A DNA stretch of 64,000 bases from Salinisphaera orenii subsp. halophila YIM 95161 (lineage in GTDB: Bacteria; Pseudomonadota; Gammaproteobacteria; Nevskiales; Salinisphaeraceae): the NCBI RefSeq assembly GCF_003732545.1, contig NZ_AYKF01000046.1, positions 1-64,000 on the forward strand. The letters are read 5' to 3'. Within the stretch, counting starts at the first letter, position 1; every line of letters begins with the position of its first letter. The position numbers and the translations under genes were made by a program. Under the pieces are notes generated by a model, which was not told the origin of the DNA, searched no databases, and worked only from the letters and a program-made list of their open reading frames with translations. Of this stretch, positions 46,640-55,418 are shown one piece after another.

Positions 46640-47613
46640 CGACGGCCCGGGAAGCGCTGCCCTGGCAGGCGGGCCTGTGGGCCCACATGAGCCGCGCCAT
46701 CGCCGACGGCCATGTCGGCCACGGATTGCTTTTCTGCGGCCCGCCGGGCGTGGGCAAGCGGGCGTTCGCCGAACGCACCGTGCGCGCGCTGCTGTGTCGC
46801 GACCGCACCGCCGATGGCGATGCCTGCGGCCGCTGCGGCGCCTGTCACCAATACACGGCCGGCACCCATCCCGACCTGTCGCAACTCATGCCCGAGGAGA
46901 CGGGCCGCCTGATCAAGGTCGAGGCGGTGCGCGCCTTCGCCGAGCGGCTGCAGCTGACCTCGCAGTACGATACCGGCCGCCTGGGCTGGATCGAGCCCGC
47001 CGAAGCCCTGTCGGCCAGCGCCGCCAACAGCCTGCTCAAGACGCTGGAGGAGCCACCCGCCGGCTGCCACATCGTGCTGATCACCGATCGCGTGTCGGCG
47101 GTCATGCCCACGATCCGGAGCCGCTGCCAGCTCTGGCGTGTGCCGCCACCGGCACCGGCCGATGCCCAGACCTGGCTGAGCGCCCAGGGCATCGACGCGG
47201 AGGGTCTGGACAGCGACAGTCTGCGGACGCCGCTGGCCGTGCACGCTCGCCAATCGCGGGATTACGACCGCCTCGCGGCGGCCTGGGATACGGATCTGGC
47301 CGAACTGCTCACCTCGCGCGCCGACGCGGTCGAGGTCGCCGAGCGCGCCGCGGCCGATCCCGCCGATCTCTGGCTCGACTGGCTCTATCGCCGCGCCGGC
47401 GCGCTGCTCACCGCGTCGCTCGGCCAGGGCGCGGCCACCGAACTGCCGGCGCCGTTGGCCCGCGCCGGGGCGCGACTCGACCCCGCGGCGCTGCAACGCT
47501 GGTGCGCCCGGGTCGCCGAAACCGCACGGCTGGCGCATACCAACGCGGACTGGCGTCTGGTGATAGAGTCGTTGCTGTTGCACCTGAGCGAGGCCGTCCG
47601 CCGCACTCGATGA
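46636..47613 (+). CDS. holB: DNA polymerase III delta' subunit HolB
   Basis: The 325-residue clamp-loader subunit has a P-loop-like GPPGVGKRAFAE (36-47) and four zinc cysteines (CRDRTADGDACGRCGAC region, about 54-73). It also has EPAEALSASAANSLLKTLEEPP and the arginine-containing TIRSRC sensor motif. The second half forms the collar domain. The stop codon lies within the first codons of the following PilZ gene. Confidence 0.95.
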   Translation: MTTAREALPWQAGLWAHMSRAIADGHVGHGLLFCGPPGVGKRAFAERTVRALLCRDRTADGDACGRCGACHQYTAGTHPDLSQLMPEETGRLIKVEAVRAFAERLQLTSQYDTGRLGWIEPAEALSASAANSLLKTLEEPPAGCHIVLITDRVSAVMPTIRSRCQLWRVPPPAPADAQTWLSAQGIDAEGLDSDSLRTPLAVHARQSRDYDRLAAAWDTDLAELLTSRADAVEVAERAAADPADLWLDWLYRRAGALLTASLGQGAATELPAPLARAGARLDPAALQRWCARVAETARLAHTNADWRLVIESLLLHLSEAVRRTR

Positions 47614-47984
47614 TGATGAGCGAACCCACCGTCGCCAACCAGTCCGGCATCGTGCGCCTCGACGTCCCGGACAGGGCGGCGCTGTATGCCGCCTACATGC
47701 CCTTTGTCAGCAACGGCGGGTTGTTCGTGTCGGCCCAGGCGCTGGGCAACACCCGCTACGATCTGGGCAGCGATGTCTTCCTCTTGCTGCATCTCATGGA
47801 GCACAACGAACGGCTGCCCATCGCCGGCCGGGTGATCTGGCTCACCCCGAGTGGCGGCGGCATGCAGCGTCCGCCGGGTGTCGGCATCCAGTTCTCGAAT
47901 CAGGACAACGGCGCAAACCAGCGTCGAATAGAGACACTGCTCGCGGGCATGCTCGAGTCCGACCGGCCGACGCACACACTCTGA
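47610..47984 (+). CDS. PilZ-domain protein
   Basis: The 124-residue protein follows holB with a 4-nt overlap, the conserved site for a type IV pilus PilZ protein in Gammaproteobacteria. Segments NGGLFVSAQALGN, YDLGSDVFLLLHLMEHNERLPIAGRVIWLTP (in parts) and PPGVGIQFSNQD follow the PilZ fold. The RxxxR and D/N-x-S-x-x-G c-di-GMP-binding residues are missing, as in pilus-type PilZ, so it probably acts by protein contact. ATG 47610, 47613 or 47616 could be used. Confidence 0.9.
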   Translation: MMMSEPTVANQSGIVRLDVPDRAALYAAYMPFVSNGGLFVSAQALGNTRYDLGSDVFLLLHLMEHNERLPIAGRVIWLTPSGGGMQRPPGVGIQFSNQDNGANQRRIETLLAGMLESDRPTHTL

Positions 47985-48009
47985 GCCGGCGCCCAGCGGC
48001 GCGCGTTCG

Positions 48010-48696
48010 CTAGCCGATCGCGGAGAGCTTCAGGCCCTGCTCACCGTCGCGGAGCTGCCCGGCGAGCACCGATTCGCTGGCGATCGCACGCCAGAGCATG
48101 CCGAAAAGCACGGGCGCCCGGTCGGCCAGCGGGCGCTTGCGGCCGCGCATCAACCACATCGCCACCGCACGATTGGCCACGCCCCAGATGAAGTCCGAGA
48201 TCTCGACCTCGTCGACTTCGTCGGTGAGGATGCCACGCTCGCGACCCTCGCGAATCACGCCCAGAAATACCGACATGAGCGCAGGCTGCCGGAAGGTGTC
48301 GTCGTCGCGCCAGGTATTGAGATAGACCGAACTGAGTATGATCTGCGCGACCTTCGGATTGCGCTCGAAGTAGTCGAGCAGCACCCAGAACACCTTGCGC
48401 AGCCGGTCCTGAAAATTCTCGATGCCCTTGAGGTGATCGATCATCCGGCCGGCCAGATCACCCAGCCAGGTATCCAGACTGGCGAACAGCACGGTCTCCT
48501 TGCTGCCGTAGTACTTGTACAGCGTCTGCAGGCTGATACGCGCATCGCGCGCGATGTTTATGAGCTTGACGCGGTGGAACTCGCGCTCGGAGAACAGCTC
48601 CAGCGCCGCGGCCTCGATACGTCCGCGCGTCGCCGGGTCCAGCTGGGCGAGCGCGCGCTCGCGTTCCTCGGTCGTTCTCGGGTACCGGTCGATCAA
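48010..48696 (-). CDS. TetR-type transcriptional regulator, divergent from fadE
   Basis: The 228-residue regulator has a TetR helix-turn-helix near residues 22-68: RIEAAALELFSEREFHRVKL followed by INIARDARISLQTLYKYYGSKETVLFAS, in pieces. A C-terminal ligand domain with LDYFERNPKVAQIILSSVYL comes after it. The start is TTG 48696, supported by GGAGG (48702-48706) six bases upstream; a nearby ATG is out of frame. It probably represses the divergent fadE gene through the palindrome at 48865-48880. The effector is unknown, with acyl-CoA a reasonable guess. Confidence 0.88.
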   Translation of the reverse strand: MIDRYPRTTEERERALAQLDPATRGRIEAAALELFSEREFHRVKLINIARDARISLQTLYKYYGSKETVLFASLDTWLGDLAGRMIDHLKGIENFQDRLRKVFWVLLDYFERNPKVAQIILSSVYLNTWRDDDTFRQPALMSVFLGVIREGRERGILTDEVDEVEISDFIWGVANRAVAMWLMRGRKRPLADRAPVLFGMLWRAIASESVLAGQLRDGEQGLKLSAIG

Positions 48697-48860
48697 CAGT
48701 AACCTCCATTACCGCGCCATGCATCGGTAACTTTAGCAACCTGCCGTCCCCGGCCCAAGTTTCGGTAATCCTTCCGACAAATTGCGCACAATCCGAGTCG
48801 TGCGCGCGTCGTGCCATATTCCAGCGACGCCATCCTCGTTTTTGATAATCGAAAATACCT

Positions 48861-48889
48861 TTGTCGCCGTCAATACGGCGGCGTATAGT
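48861..48889 (+). promoter_or_regulatory. Predicted fadE promoter
   Basis: TTGTCG (48861-48866, 4 of 6) and TATAGT (48884-48889, 5 of 6) are separated by exactly 17 bp and point toward fadE, about 90 bp upstream of its start. Confidence 0.6.
48865..48880. promoter_or_regulatory. Palindromic operator CGCCGT-N4-ACGGCG in the fadE promoter
   Basis: The perfect 6-bp arms (48865-48870 and 48875-48880) sit between the -35 and -10 of the predicted fadE promoter, a typical place for TetR-family repression. Binding by the divergent regulator is inference. Confidence 0.5.
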
Positions 48890-48980
48890 CAGAGGCCTCG
48901 TCAACTGAGTCGACGGACGCGCGATGCGATATTTGATCGCCGCGATCGCCGAGCTCAGCCCGCCAGCAACCGGAGTCGAC

Positions 48981-51236
48981 ATGTTTGCCACGCTTTTGAA
49001 AAAGATCAACGACGCCCGTCTCCTGCCGAAGATTTCGGACACGGAGCGGCACGCGCTCGAGGCCGGTTCGGTCTGGGTCGACGGCGAGTTCTTCAGCGGT
49101 AATCCGGATTTTTCGGCCATGATGGCCGCGGATTACCCGAGCCTGCCCGCCGAAGAGCAGGCGTTTCTCGACGGCCCCGTGGAGGAGCTGCTGCATCGCG
49201 TGGACGCCTGGCAGCTGCACGAGACCCGGCGGATTCCCGAGGAGATCTGGTCGTTCCTGCGCGAGCAGGGCTTTTTCGGGCTGATCATTCCGAAGGCGTA
49301 CGGTGGTTCCGGCTTCTCCGTACTGGGACGCAGCGCGGTGATGATGAAGACCTCCGGCCTGGGACCGGTGGGCACGCTCATCGTCATTCCCAATACCCTC
49401 GGCGCGGCGGAACTGCTGATCGCCTACGGCACCGAGGCGCAGAAGAATCACTACCTGCCGGGCCTGGCGCGGGGCGAATACGTGCCCTGTTTCGGCCTCA
49501 CCGAACCCACTGCGGGATCGGACGCGGCCTCGATCCGCGCCGAGGGCGTGGTCTTCGCCGGCGCGGACGGCGAGCCCCAGATCCGGCTGAACTTCGCCAA
49601 GCGCTACATCACGCTCGCACCGGTGGCCAATCTGGTCAGCCTGGCGTTCAACCTGCACGATCCTGACAACCTGCTCGGCAAGGGCGAGCATCCCGGCATC
49701 AGCGTCATCCTGCTGGAAAAGGGCATGAAGGGCCTCACGCTCGGCGATCATCACCTGCCGATCTCGGCCTTCGACAACGGCCCGATCATCGGCACGGACG
49801 TGGTCGCGCCGGCCAGCGCCATCATCGGCGGGCCCGACAACGCGGGCCAGGGCTGGCGCATGCTCATGGAGCAGTTGTCGGGCGGCCGCGCGGTGTCGCT
49901 GCCGGCCAGCGGCGTGGCTTCGGCCAAGCTGAGCGCGGCCGCGACCGGCCCCTACAGCATGGTTCGGGAGCAGTTCGGGATTCCGGTCGGCCGCATGGAA
50001 GGCGTCGAAGCCCGGGTGGCGCGTCTCTCCGCGCTGGCCTACACCATGGAGTCGGCGCGCGTGTACGTGTGTGCGGGCGTCGATGCCGGTCATCATCCGC
50101 CCGTGATCTCGGCCATCCTCAAGCAGCAGACGACCGAGATCGGACAGCAGCTGGCCATCGACGGCATGGACGTGATGGCCGGTGCCGGCGTCATGCAGGG
50201 GCCGAACAACATCCTCGGCGGGGCCTACACAGGCGCGCCGGTGAGCATCACCGTGGAAGGCGCGAACATCCTGACCCGGACGCTGATCATTTTCGGGCAG
50301 GGGGCGGTGCGCTGCCACCCCTATGCGCTGAAGACGCTCAACGCGATCGAGGCCGACGATGTCAGCGCCTTCCGCAGCGCCATCGTTGGCTGGCTGGGCC
50401 ATTCCACGGCCAATTTCTTCCGCGGCCTCGTGCGCGGCCTCACCCGCGGACGCACGGTCAAGAGCCCGGTGGCCGGCGAGACCGCACAGTACTTTCGCAA
50501 GCTCGGCTGGGCCGCGTCGCGGTTCGCCTTCCTGACCGATCTGGCCATGTTCCTCATCGGCGGCAAGCTCAAGCAGCGCGGCAAGCTCTCCGGGCGTTTC
50601 GCCGACGCGCTGTCGTGGATGCTGTTCGGCCTGACCACGCTGCGTCGCTTCGAAGCCGAAGGCACGAGAAAGGAGGACCTGCCGATCGTGCACTGGGCGC
50701 TGCACTACAGTCTGCATCAGGTGCAGCAGGCCTTCGAGGGCATCTATGCCAACTTCGACGTGCCGGTGCTGGGCTGGCTGATGCGGTATCCGGGCCGGTT
50801 CTGGCTGCGCATCAACCCGTTGTCCACCGGCCCGAGCGACCGCATGGACCGCGCCGCGGCCGCCGCCATCCAGACCCCGGGCGAGCAGTACGAGCGCGTA
50901 GCACTCGCCGGACTCGGCCGGCCGCGGGCCGACGAACCCGGCATGGGTCGCCTGCTGCACGCCTGGAAGTGCGTCAGTGAAGCCCAGGAGCCGACGTTCA
51001 AGGTCCGCAAGGCCCTGCACAAGCGCCGGATCGAGGCGGCCGGACTCGTCGAGGCACTCGAGCCCGCGGTCGAGGCCGGCATCATCACCGCCGACGAAGC
51101 CGAACAAGTGCGCGCCGCGGAGGCCGCCCGCGCAGAGGCCATCCAGGTCGACGTGTTCCCGGCCGAGGACTACTACCGCGATACACAGGGCGGAGAGGAG
51201 ACGCAGGCGCCGATGCCCCGGGCCGCGAACGAGTAG
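48981..51236 (+). CDS. fadE: Acyl-CoA dehydrogenase FadE
   Basis: The 751-residue flavoprotein starts fatty-acid beta-oxidation by making the trans-2-enoyl-CoA. The acyl-CoA dehydrogenase core (about 55-460) includes PKAYGGSGFSVLGRS, CFGLTEPTAGSDAASIR, a GQGWRMLMEQLSGGRAVSLP segment and AGAGVMQGPNNILGGAYTG. The C-terminal 270 residues form the extra FadE domain (DUF1974), here starting near EGANILTRTLIIFGQGAVRCHP. ATG 48981 has GGAG upstream; ATG 48924 would add 19 residues. Its catalytic base was not individually assigned. Two hairpins follow the stop. Confidence 0.92.
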   Translation: MFATLLKKINDARLLPKISDTERHALEAGSVWVDGEFFSGNPDFSAMMAADYPSLPAEEQAFLDGPVEELLHRVDAWQLHETRRIPEEIWSFLREQGFFGLIIPKAYGGSGFSVLGRSAVMMKTSGLGPVGTLIVIPNTLGAAELLIAYGTEAQKNHYLPGLARGEYVPCFGLTEPTAGSDAASIRAEGVVFAGADGEPQIRLNFAKRYITLAPVANLVSLAFNLHDPDNLLGKGEHPGISVILLEKGMKGLTLGDHHLPISAFDNGPIIGTDVVAPASAIIGGPDNAGQGWRMLMEQLSGGRAVSLPASGVASAKLSAAATGPYSMVREQFGIPVGRMEGVEARVARLSALAYTMESARVYVCAGVDAGHHPPVISAILKQQTTEIGQQLAIDGMDVMAGAGVMQGPNNILGGAYTGAPVSITVEGANILTRTLIIFGQGAVRCHPYALKTLNAIEADDVSAFRSAIVGWLGHSTANFFRGLVRGLTRGRTVKSPVAGETAQYFRKLGWAASRFAFLTDLAMFLIGGKLKQRGKLSGRFADALSWMLFGLTTLRRFEAEGTRKEDLPIVHWALHYSLHQVQQAFEGIYANFDVPVLGWLMRYPGRFWLRINPLSTGPSDRMDRAAAAAIQTPGEQYERVALAGLGRPRADEPGMGRLLHAWKCVSEAQEPTFKVRKALHKRRIEAAGLVEALEPAVEAGIITADEAEQVRAAEAARAEAIQVDVFPAEDYYRDTQGGEETQAPMPRAANE

Positions 51237-51248
51237 CGCCGAGGCGGC

Positions 51249-51301
51249 ACGCCGGCGCCGTCCTCGGGCGGCGCCGGCGTATCTGCGGGCCACCGGCCCG
51301 C
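51249..51301 (+). terminator. Two hairpins after fadE
   Basis: A perfect 12-bp stem (ACGCCGGCGCCG 51249-51260; CGGCGCCGGCGT 51269-51280) lies 12 bp after the fadE stop. A second stem follows (GCGGGCC 51285-51291; GGCCCGC 51295-51301). Neither has a T tract. Confidence 0.55.
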
Positions 51302-51463
51302 CTCGAGCGTCGTGACCGGGCGCCGCCAGCGTCCGCGTGGGCAAGCCAGAACGGCCGGTCGGTGCCTGCCGGTTCGGGCGTCGCGATCGGCCGAGCGCAC
51401 GCGCGCCACAGGCGCGTCGCGGACGGGCGGCAGTGCGATGGCTGCCATGGCAGAATGCGCGCC

Positions 51464-52159
<696 letters not shown>

Positions 52160-52164
52160 GCCCG

Positions 52165-53967
52165 GTGGACGCGACAACGCCGCAATCCGTTCTCGAGTCG
52201 GTCTTCGGCTTCGACGTCTTCCGCGGGCGCCAGGCCGAGATCATCGATCACATCTGCGCCGGTCACGACGCGCTGGTGCTCATGCCCACGGGCGGCGGCA
52301 AGTCGCTGTGCTACCAGATTCCGGCCCTGGTGCGCGACGGCGTGGCAGTGATCGTCTCGCCGCTGATCGCACTCATGTCCGACCAGGTGGCCGCGCTCGA
52401 ACAGCTCGGCGTGCGCGCGGCCTTTCTCAACTCGACCCTGGAACCGGGCGCGCAGGCCGAGATCGAGCAGGGCATGCGCACCGGCGCGCTGGACCTCGTC
52501 TACATCGCCCCGGAACGGCTGATGCAGCCGCGCACGCTCGAGCTGATCGGCGAGTGCCGGATCGCCCTGTTCGCCATCGACGAAGCCCACTGCGTATCCC
52601 AGTGGGGCCACGACTTCCGGCCCGAGTACCGACAGCTGGCCGCGCTGGCCGAGCGCTTCCCGAACGTGCCGCGGGTGGCACTCACGGCCACCGCCGATCT
52701 GCCTACGCGGGACGAGATCATCGAACGCCTGCGGCTGGAGAACGCGCCGGTCTTCCTGCACAGCTTCGATCGGCCCAACATCCAGTACCGCGTGGCCGAG
52801 CGCGGCAGCGCAAGACAACAGCTGCTCGACTTCATCGAGCGCGAGCATTCCGACGACGCCGGCATCGTCTACTGTCTCTCCCGCCGCAAGGTCGAGGAGA
52901 CCGCGGAATGGCTGACCGCGCGCGGCAAGACGGCACTGGCCTATCACGCGGGTCTGCCGGCCACGTTGCGCCAGACCCATCAGGCCCGTTTTCTGCGGGA
53001 GGAGGGCGTGATCATCTGCGCGACGGTCGCCTTCGGCATGGGCATCGACAAGCCGGACGTGCGCTTCGTCGCGCATATGGATCTGCCCGCGAGCATGGAA
53101 GCCTATTATCAGGAGACCGGCCGCGCGGGCCGCGACGGCGAACCGGCCGACGCCTGGATGCTCTACGGCCTGAACGACGTCATCCAGCGCCGCCGGATGA
53201 TCGAACAGGGCGCGGCCGCCGAAGAGCGCAAGCGCGTCGAGCGACACAAGCTCGACGGCATGCTCGCCTACTGTGAGCTGGCGAGCTGCCGCCGGGTGCA
53301 CCTGCTGGCCTATTTCGGCGAGGAGACCGACACCGCCTGCGGCAACTGCGACACCTGCCTCAACCCGCCCGAAACCTACGACGCGACCCGCTACGCGCGG
53401 ATGGCCCTGTCGGCGGTCTATCGCACCGGCCAGCGTTTCGGCACCGGCTATATCGTCGATCATCTGCGCGGCGCGGCCAGCGAACGGGCGACCGAACTCG
53501 GCCACGACCGACTCTCGACCTTCGGCGTGGGCACCGATCTGGAGACCAAGACCTGGCGCTCGATCCTGCGCCAGCTCATCGCCCTGGGCTATCTGCGTGT
53601 GGATCAGGGCTACGGCGGACTGGCACTGGGCGCGGGCTGCCGGCCGCTGCTCAAGGGCGAGGAGGAACTCGCCCTGCGGGTCGATCGCAGCGCGGCCCGA
53701 ACCCGGACCCGTCTCAAGAAGGAGCTCCCGCCGATCGAGCTCGAGGACGAACCGCTGTGGGAGGCGCTGCGCAGCCTGCGCATGGAACTGGCGCGTGAAC
53801 AGGACGTCCCGCCCTACGTCATATTCCACGATGCCACGCTGCGGGAGATGCTCGCGCGGCGGCCCACCGACGTGCGCCAGCTGGCCGACGTGCCGGGCAT
53901 CGGCGAGAAGAAGCGCGATGCCTACGGGCGCGCGTTCGTGGACGTGATCGCCGAACACACGGGGTGA
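52165..53967 (+). CDS. recQ: ATP-dependent DNA helicase RecQ
   Basis: The 600-residue 3'-5' helicase starts at GTG 52165 ([16 protein letters not shown]), 6 bp after the hemolysin III-like gene. Motifs are Walker [17 protein letters not shown] (about 39-54), DEAH in [20 protein letters not shown], and TATA in LTATADLPT. Motif [16 protein letters not shown] follows. The zinc-binding cysteines are in YCELASCRR and CGNCDTC. A winged-helix region and an HRDC domain ([20 protein letters not shown], in parts) complete the canonical layout. An open frame upstream is not coding. Confidence 0.97.
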   Translation: MDATTPQSVLESVFGFDVFRGRQAEIIDHICAGHDALVLMPTGGGKSLCYQIPALVRDGVAVIVSPLIALMSDQVAALEQLGVRAAFLNSTLEPGAQAEIEQGMRTGALDLVYIAPERLMQPRTLELIGECRIALFAIDEAHCVSQWGHDFRPEYRQLAALAERFPNVPRVALTATADLPTRDEIIERLRLENAPVFLHSFDRPNIQYRVAERGSARQQLLDFIEREHSDDAGIVYCLSRRKVEETAEWLTARGKTALAYHAGLPATLRQTHQARFLREEGVIICATVAFGMGIDKPDVRFVAHMDLPASMEAYYQETGRAGRDGEPADAWMLYGLNDVIQRRRMIEQGAAAEERKRVERHKLDGMLAYCELASCRRVHLLAYFGEETDTACGNCDTCLNPPETYDATRYARMALSAVYRTGQRFGTGYIVDHLRGAASERATELGHDRLSTFGVGTDLETKTWRSILRQLIALGYLRVDQGYGGLALGAGCRPLLKGEEELALRVDRSAARTRTRLKKELPPIELEDEPLWEALRSLRMELAREQDVPPYVIFHDATLREMLARRPTDVRQLADVPGIGEKKRDAYGRAFVDVIAEHTG

Positions 53968-54057
53968 GCGCGCCGGACCTCAGCGCCCGCGCAGCCAGAG
54001 GCCGATACATCGAGGAACGGTGACCTTGGCCGCCCCACGGGCGCTCTCGGCGATCGG

Positions 54058-54774
54058 CTAGGGCAGCGTGCCCCAACGGAACGTCGGCCGGGTCGCACCG
54101 TAGATCGCGTGCGGCGCGTCGCGCGTCCAGGCCCAGAGCTGGTCGCCGTAGTCGTAGTGCCACCACTCGCTCGGCAGATTGACGAAGCCGGCATCGATCA
54201 TGGCGTGATAGAGCAGGCGTCGGTTGGCGCGGACGTTGCGCTGGCGGGCGTCAGCCGGCCGAGCCTCTTCGAAGGCCCGGGTGTGCGAGGCTTCGGTCAT
54301 GGTGTCGAAGTCGGTGCCCATGTCGAGCAGGCGGCCGTGCGCGTCCGCGACCGAAAGATCCACGGCGCCGCCGGTCAGGTGATACGGCGGGCTGGCCTGG
54401 CTGTCCGCCATCGGCCGCGACACGAACGACTCCGCCCGGCCCCGGGGCGCGTCGGCCTGTTCGCACTCGTCGACGAAGCGCTCGAACAGCCAGCGCTGCA
54501 GATCGGCCGGCCGCCAGGTGTCGAACAGAACGAGCCGATACCCGCGCGGCAACGCTTCGGCGGCAGCCAGGAGCCGCGTCCAGACGCCCGTTCGCACGAA
54601 ACACTCCGGGAGCGCACCCGGCAACCCCTCGAGGTGATAGCGCGGCCGCGCCAGAATCCGATCCGGCGCCAGGCTGGCGGGCACCAGCGGCTCACCGTTG
54701 TCCTCGATGGCGAGCGTGCGTATTCGCGGCGTGTCCGGCAGCGGCTGCGATGGAATGGGGCGATCGATCGACAT
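54058..54774 (-). CDS. D-alanyl-D-alanine dipeptidase (VanX/DdpX family)
   Basis: The 238-residue zinc peptidase has Arg88 in TWRP. The zinc and catalytic residues are His132 and Asp139 in PPYHLTGGAVDLS, Glu203 and His206 in EWWHYDYG. This is the M15D arrangement: an S/P-x-H-x-x-G-x-A-x-D motif followed by E-x-x-H. There is no signal peptide, so it probably recycles D-Ala-D-Ala in the cytoplasm as DdpX does, not vancomycin resistance, since no vanA or vanH is near. It is divergent from the iorA-type gene. Confidence 0.9.
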   Translation of the reverse strand: MSIDRPIPSQPLPDTPRIRTLAIEDNGEPLVPASLAPDRILARPRYHLEGLPGALPECFVRTGVWTRLLAAAEALPRGYRLVLFDTWRPADLQRWLFERFVDECEQADAPRGRAESFVSRPMADSQASPPYHLTGGAVDLSVADAHGRLLDMGTDFDTMTEASHTRAFEEARPADARQRNVRANRRLLYHAMIDAGFVNLPSEWWHYDYGDQLWAWTRDAPHAIYGATRPTFRWGTLP

Positions 54775-54959
54775 GAATTAAGAAGTTTTCCCTGAAGCCG
54801 GTTTCGACCCGACAGGATAATCGAGCCGACCCGCCAAGCGGTTGAGATTCGAGTACAAATGATAGCCGCTCGCAAAAAGAATGATCCGCATTCCCGGGGT
54901 TGCGCTTCGCGCACGACACGGTACATTTGGGCTATACAAGCAATTGGGGGCTGCCGCAC

Positions 54960-55415
54960 ATGAAGATCACCGTCAACGGGTCGTCACACGAGATCGACGC
55001 GCCGGACGACATGCCACTGCTCTGGGCGATCCGCGATCGACTCAAGCTGACCGGCACGAAGTACGGCTGCGGCGTCGCCCAGTGCGGCGCCTGCACGGTC
55101 ATGGTCGACGGTCAGCCCAAGCGTTCCTGCGTCACACCGCTCAAGTTCGCGGCCGGACACGACATCACCACGATCGAAGGCATGGACGGCGCCGAGTTCG
55201 AGGCGATCCAGACGGCCTGGCGGGCGATCGACGTGCCGCAGTGCGGTTTCTGCCAGTCCGGCCAGGTGATGACCGCGACCGCGCTGCTCAAGGAAAAGCC
55301 CGCGCCCAGCGATACCGACATCGACAACGCTCTGGCCGGCAACATCTGCCGCTGTGCCACCTATGTGCGCATCCGCCAGGCCGTGCGCGACGCCGCCGAC
55401 ACACTGGAGGCGTAA
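54960..55415 (+). CDS. iorA: Isoquinoline 1-oxidoreductase-type [2Fe-2S] subunit
   Basis: The 151-residue subunit belongs to molybdenum hydroxylases. It binds two [2Fe-2S] clusters: a plant-ferredoxin type (Cys37, Cys42, Cys45, Cys57) and a helical type (Cys95, Cys98, Cys130, Cys132 in GNICRCATY). There is no signal peptide; export would depend on the Tat signal of the partner. The stop is 3 bp before the large-subunit start. The true substrate need not be isoquinoline; aldehydes are also used by this family. Confidence 0.93.
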   Translation: MKITVNGSSHEIDAPDDMPLLWAIRDRLKLTGTKYGCGVAQCGACTVMVDGQPKRSCVTPLKFAAGHDITTIEGMDGAEFEAIQTAWRAIDVPQCGFCQSGQVMTATALLKEKPAPSDTDIDNALAGNICRCATYVRIRQAVRDAADTLEA

Positions 55416-55418
55416 GTC

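Noticed and set aside
48870-51344. An 824-codon minus-strand frame opposite fadE
   Set aside because: It spans the fadE promoter and coding region and has no start signal.
54058-54774. Reading the VanX-type gene as vancomycin resistance
   Set aside because: No vanH, vanA or sensor genes are near and the host looks Gram-negative; a recycling role is more likely.
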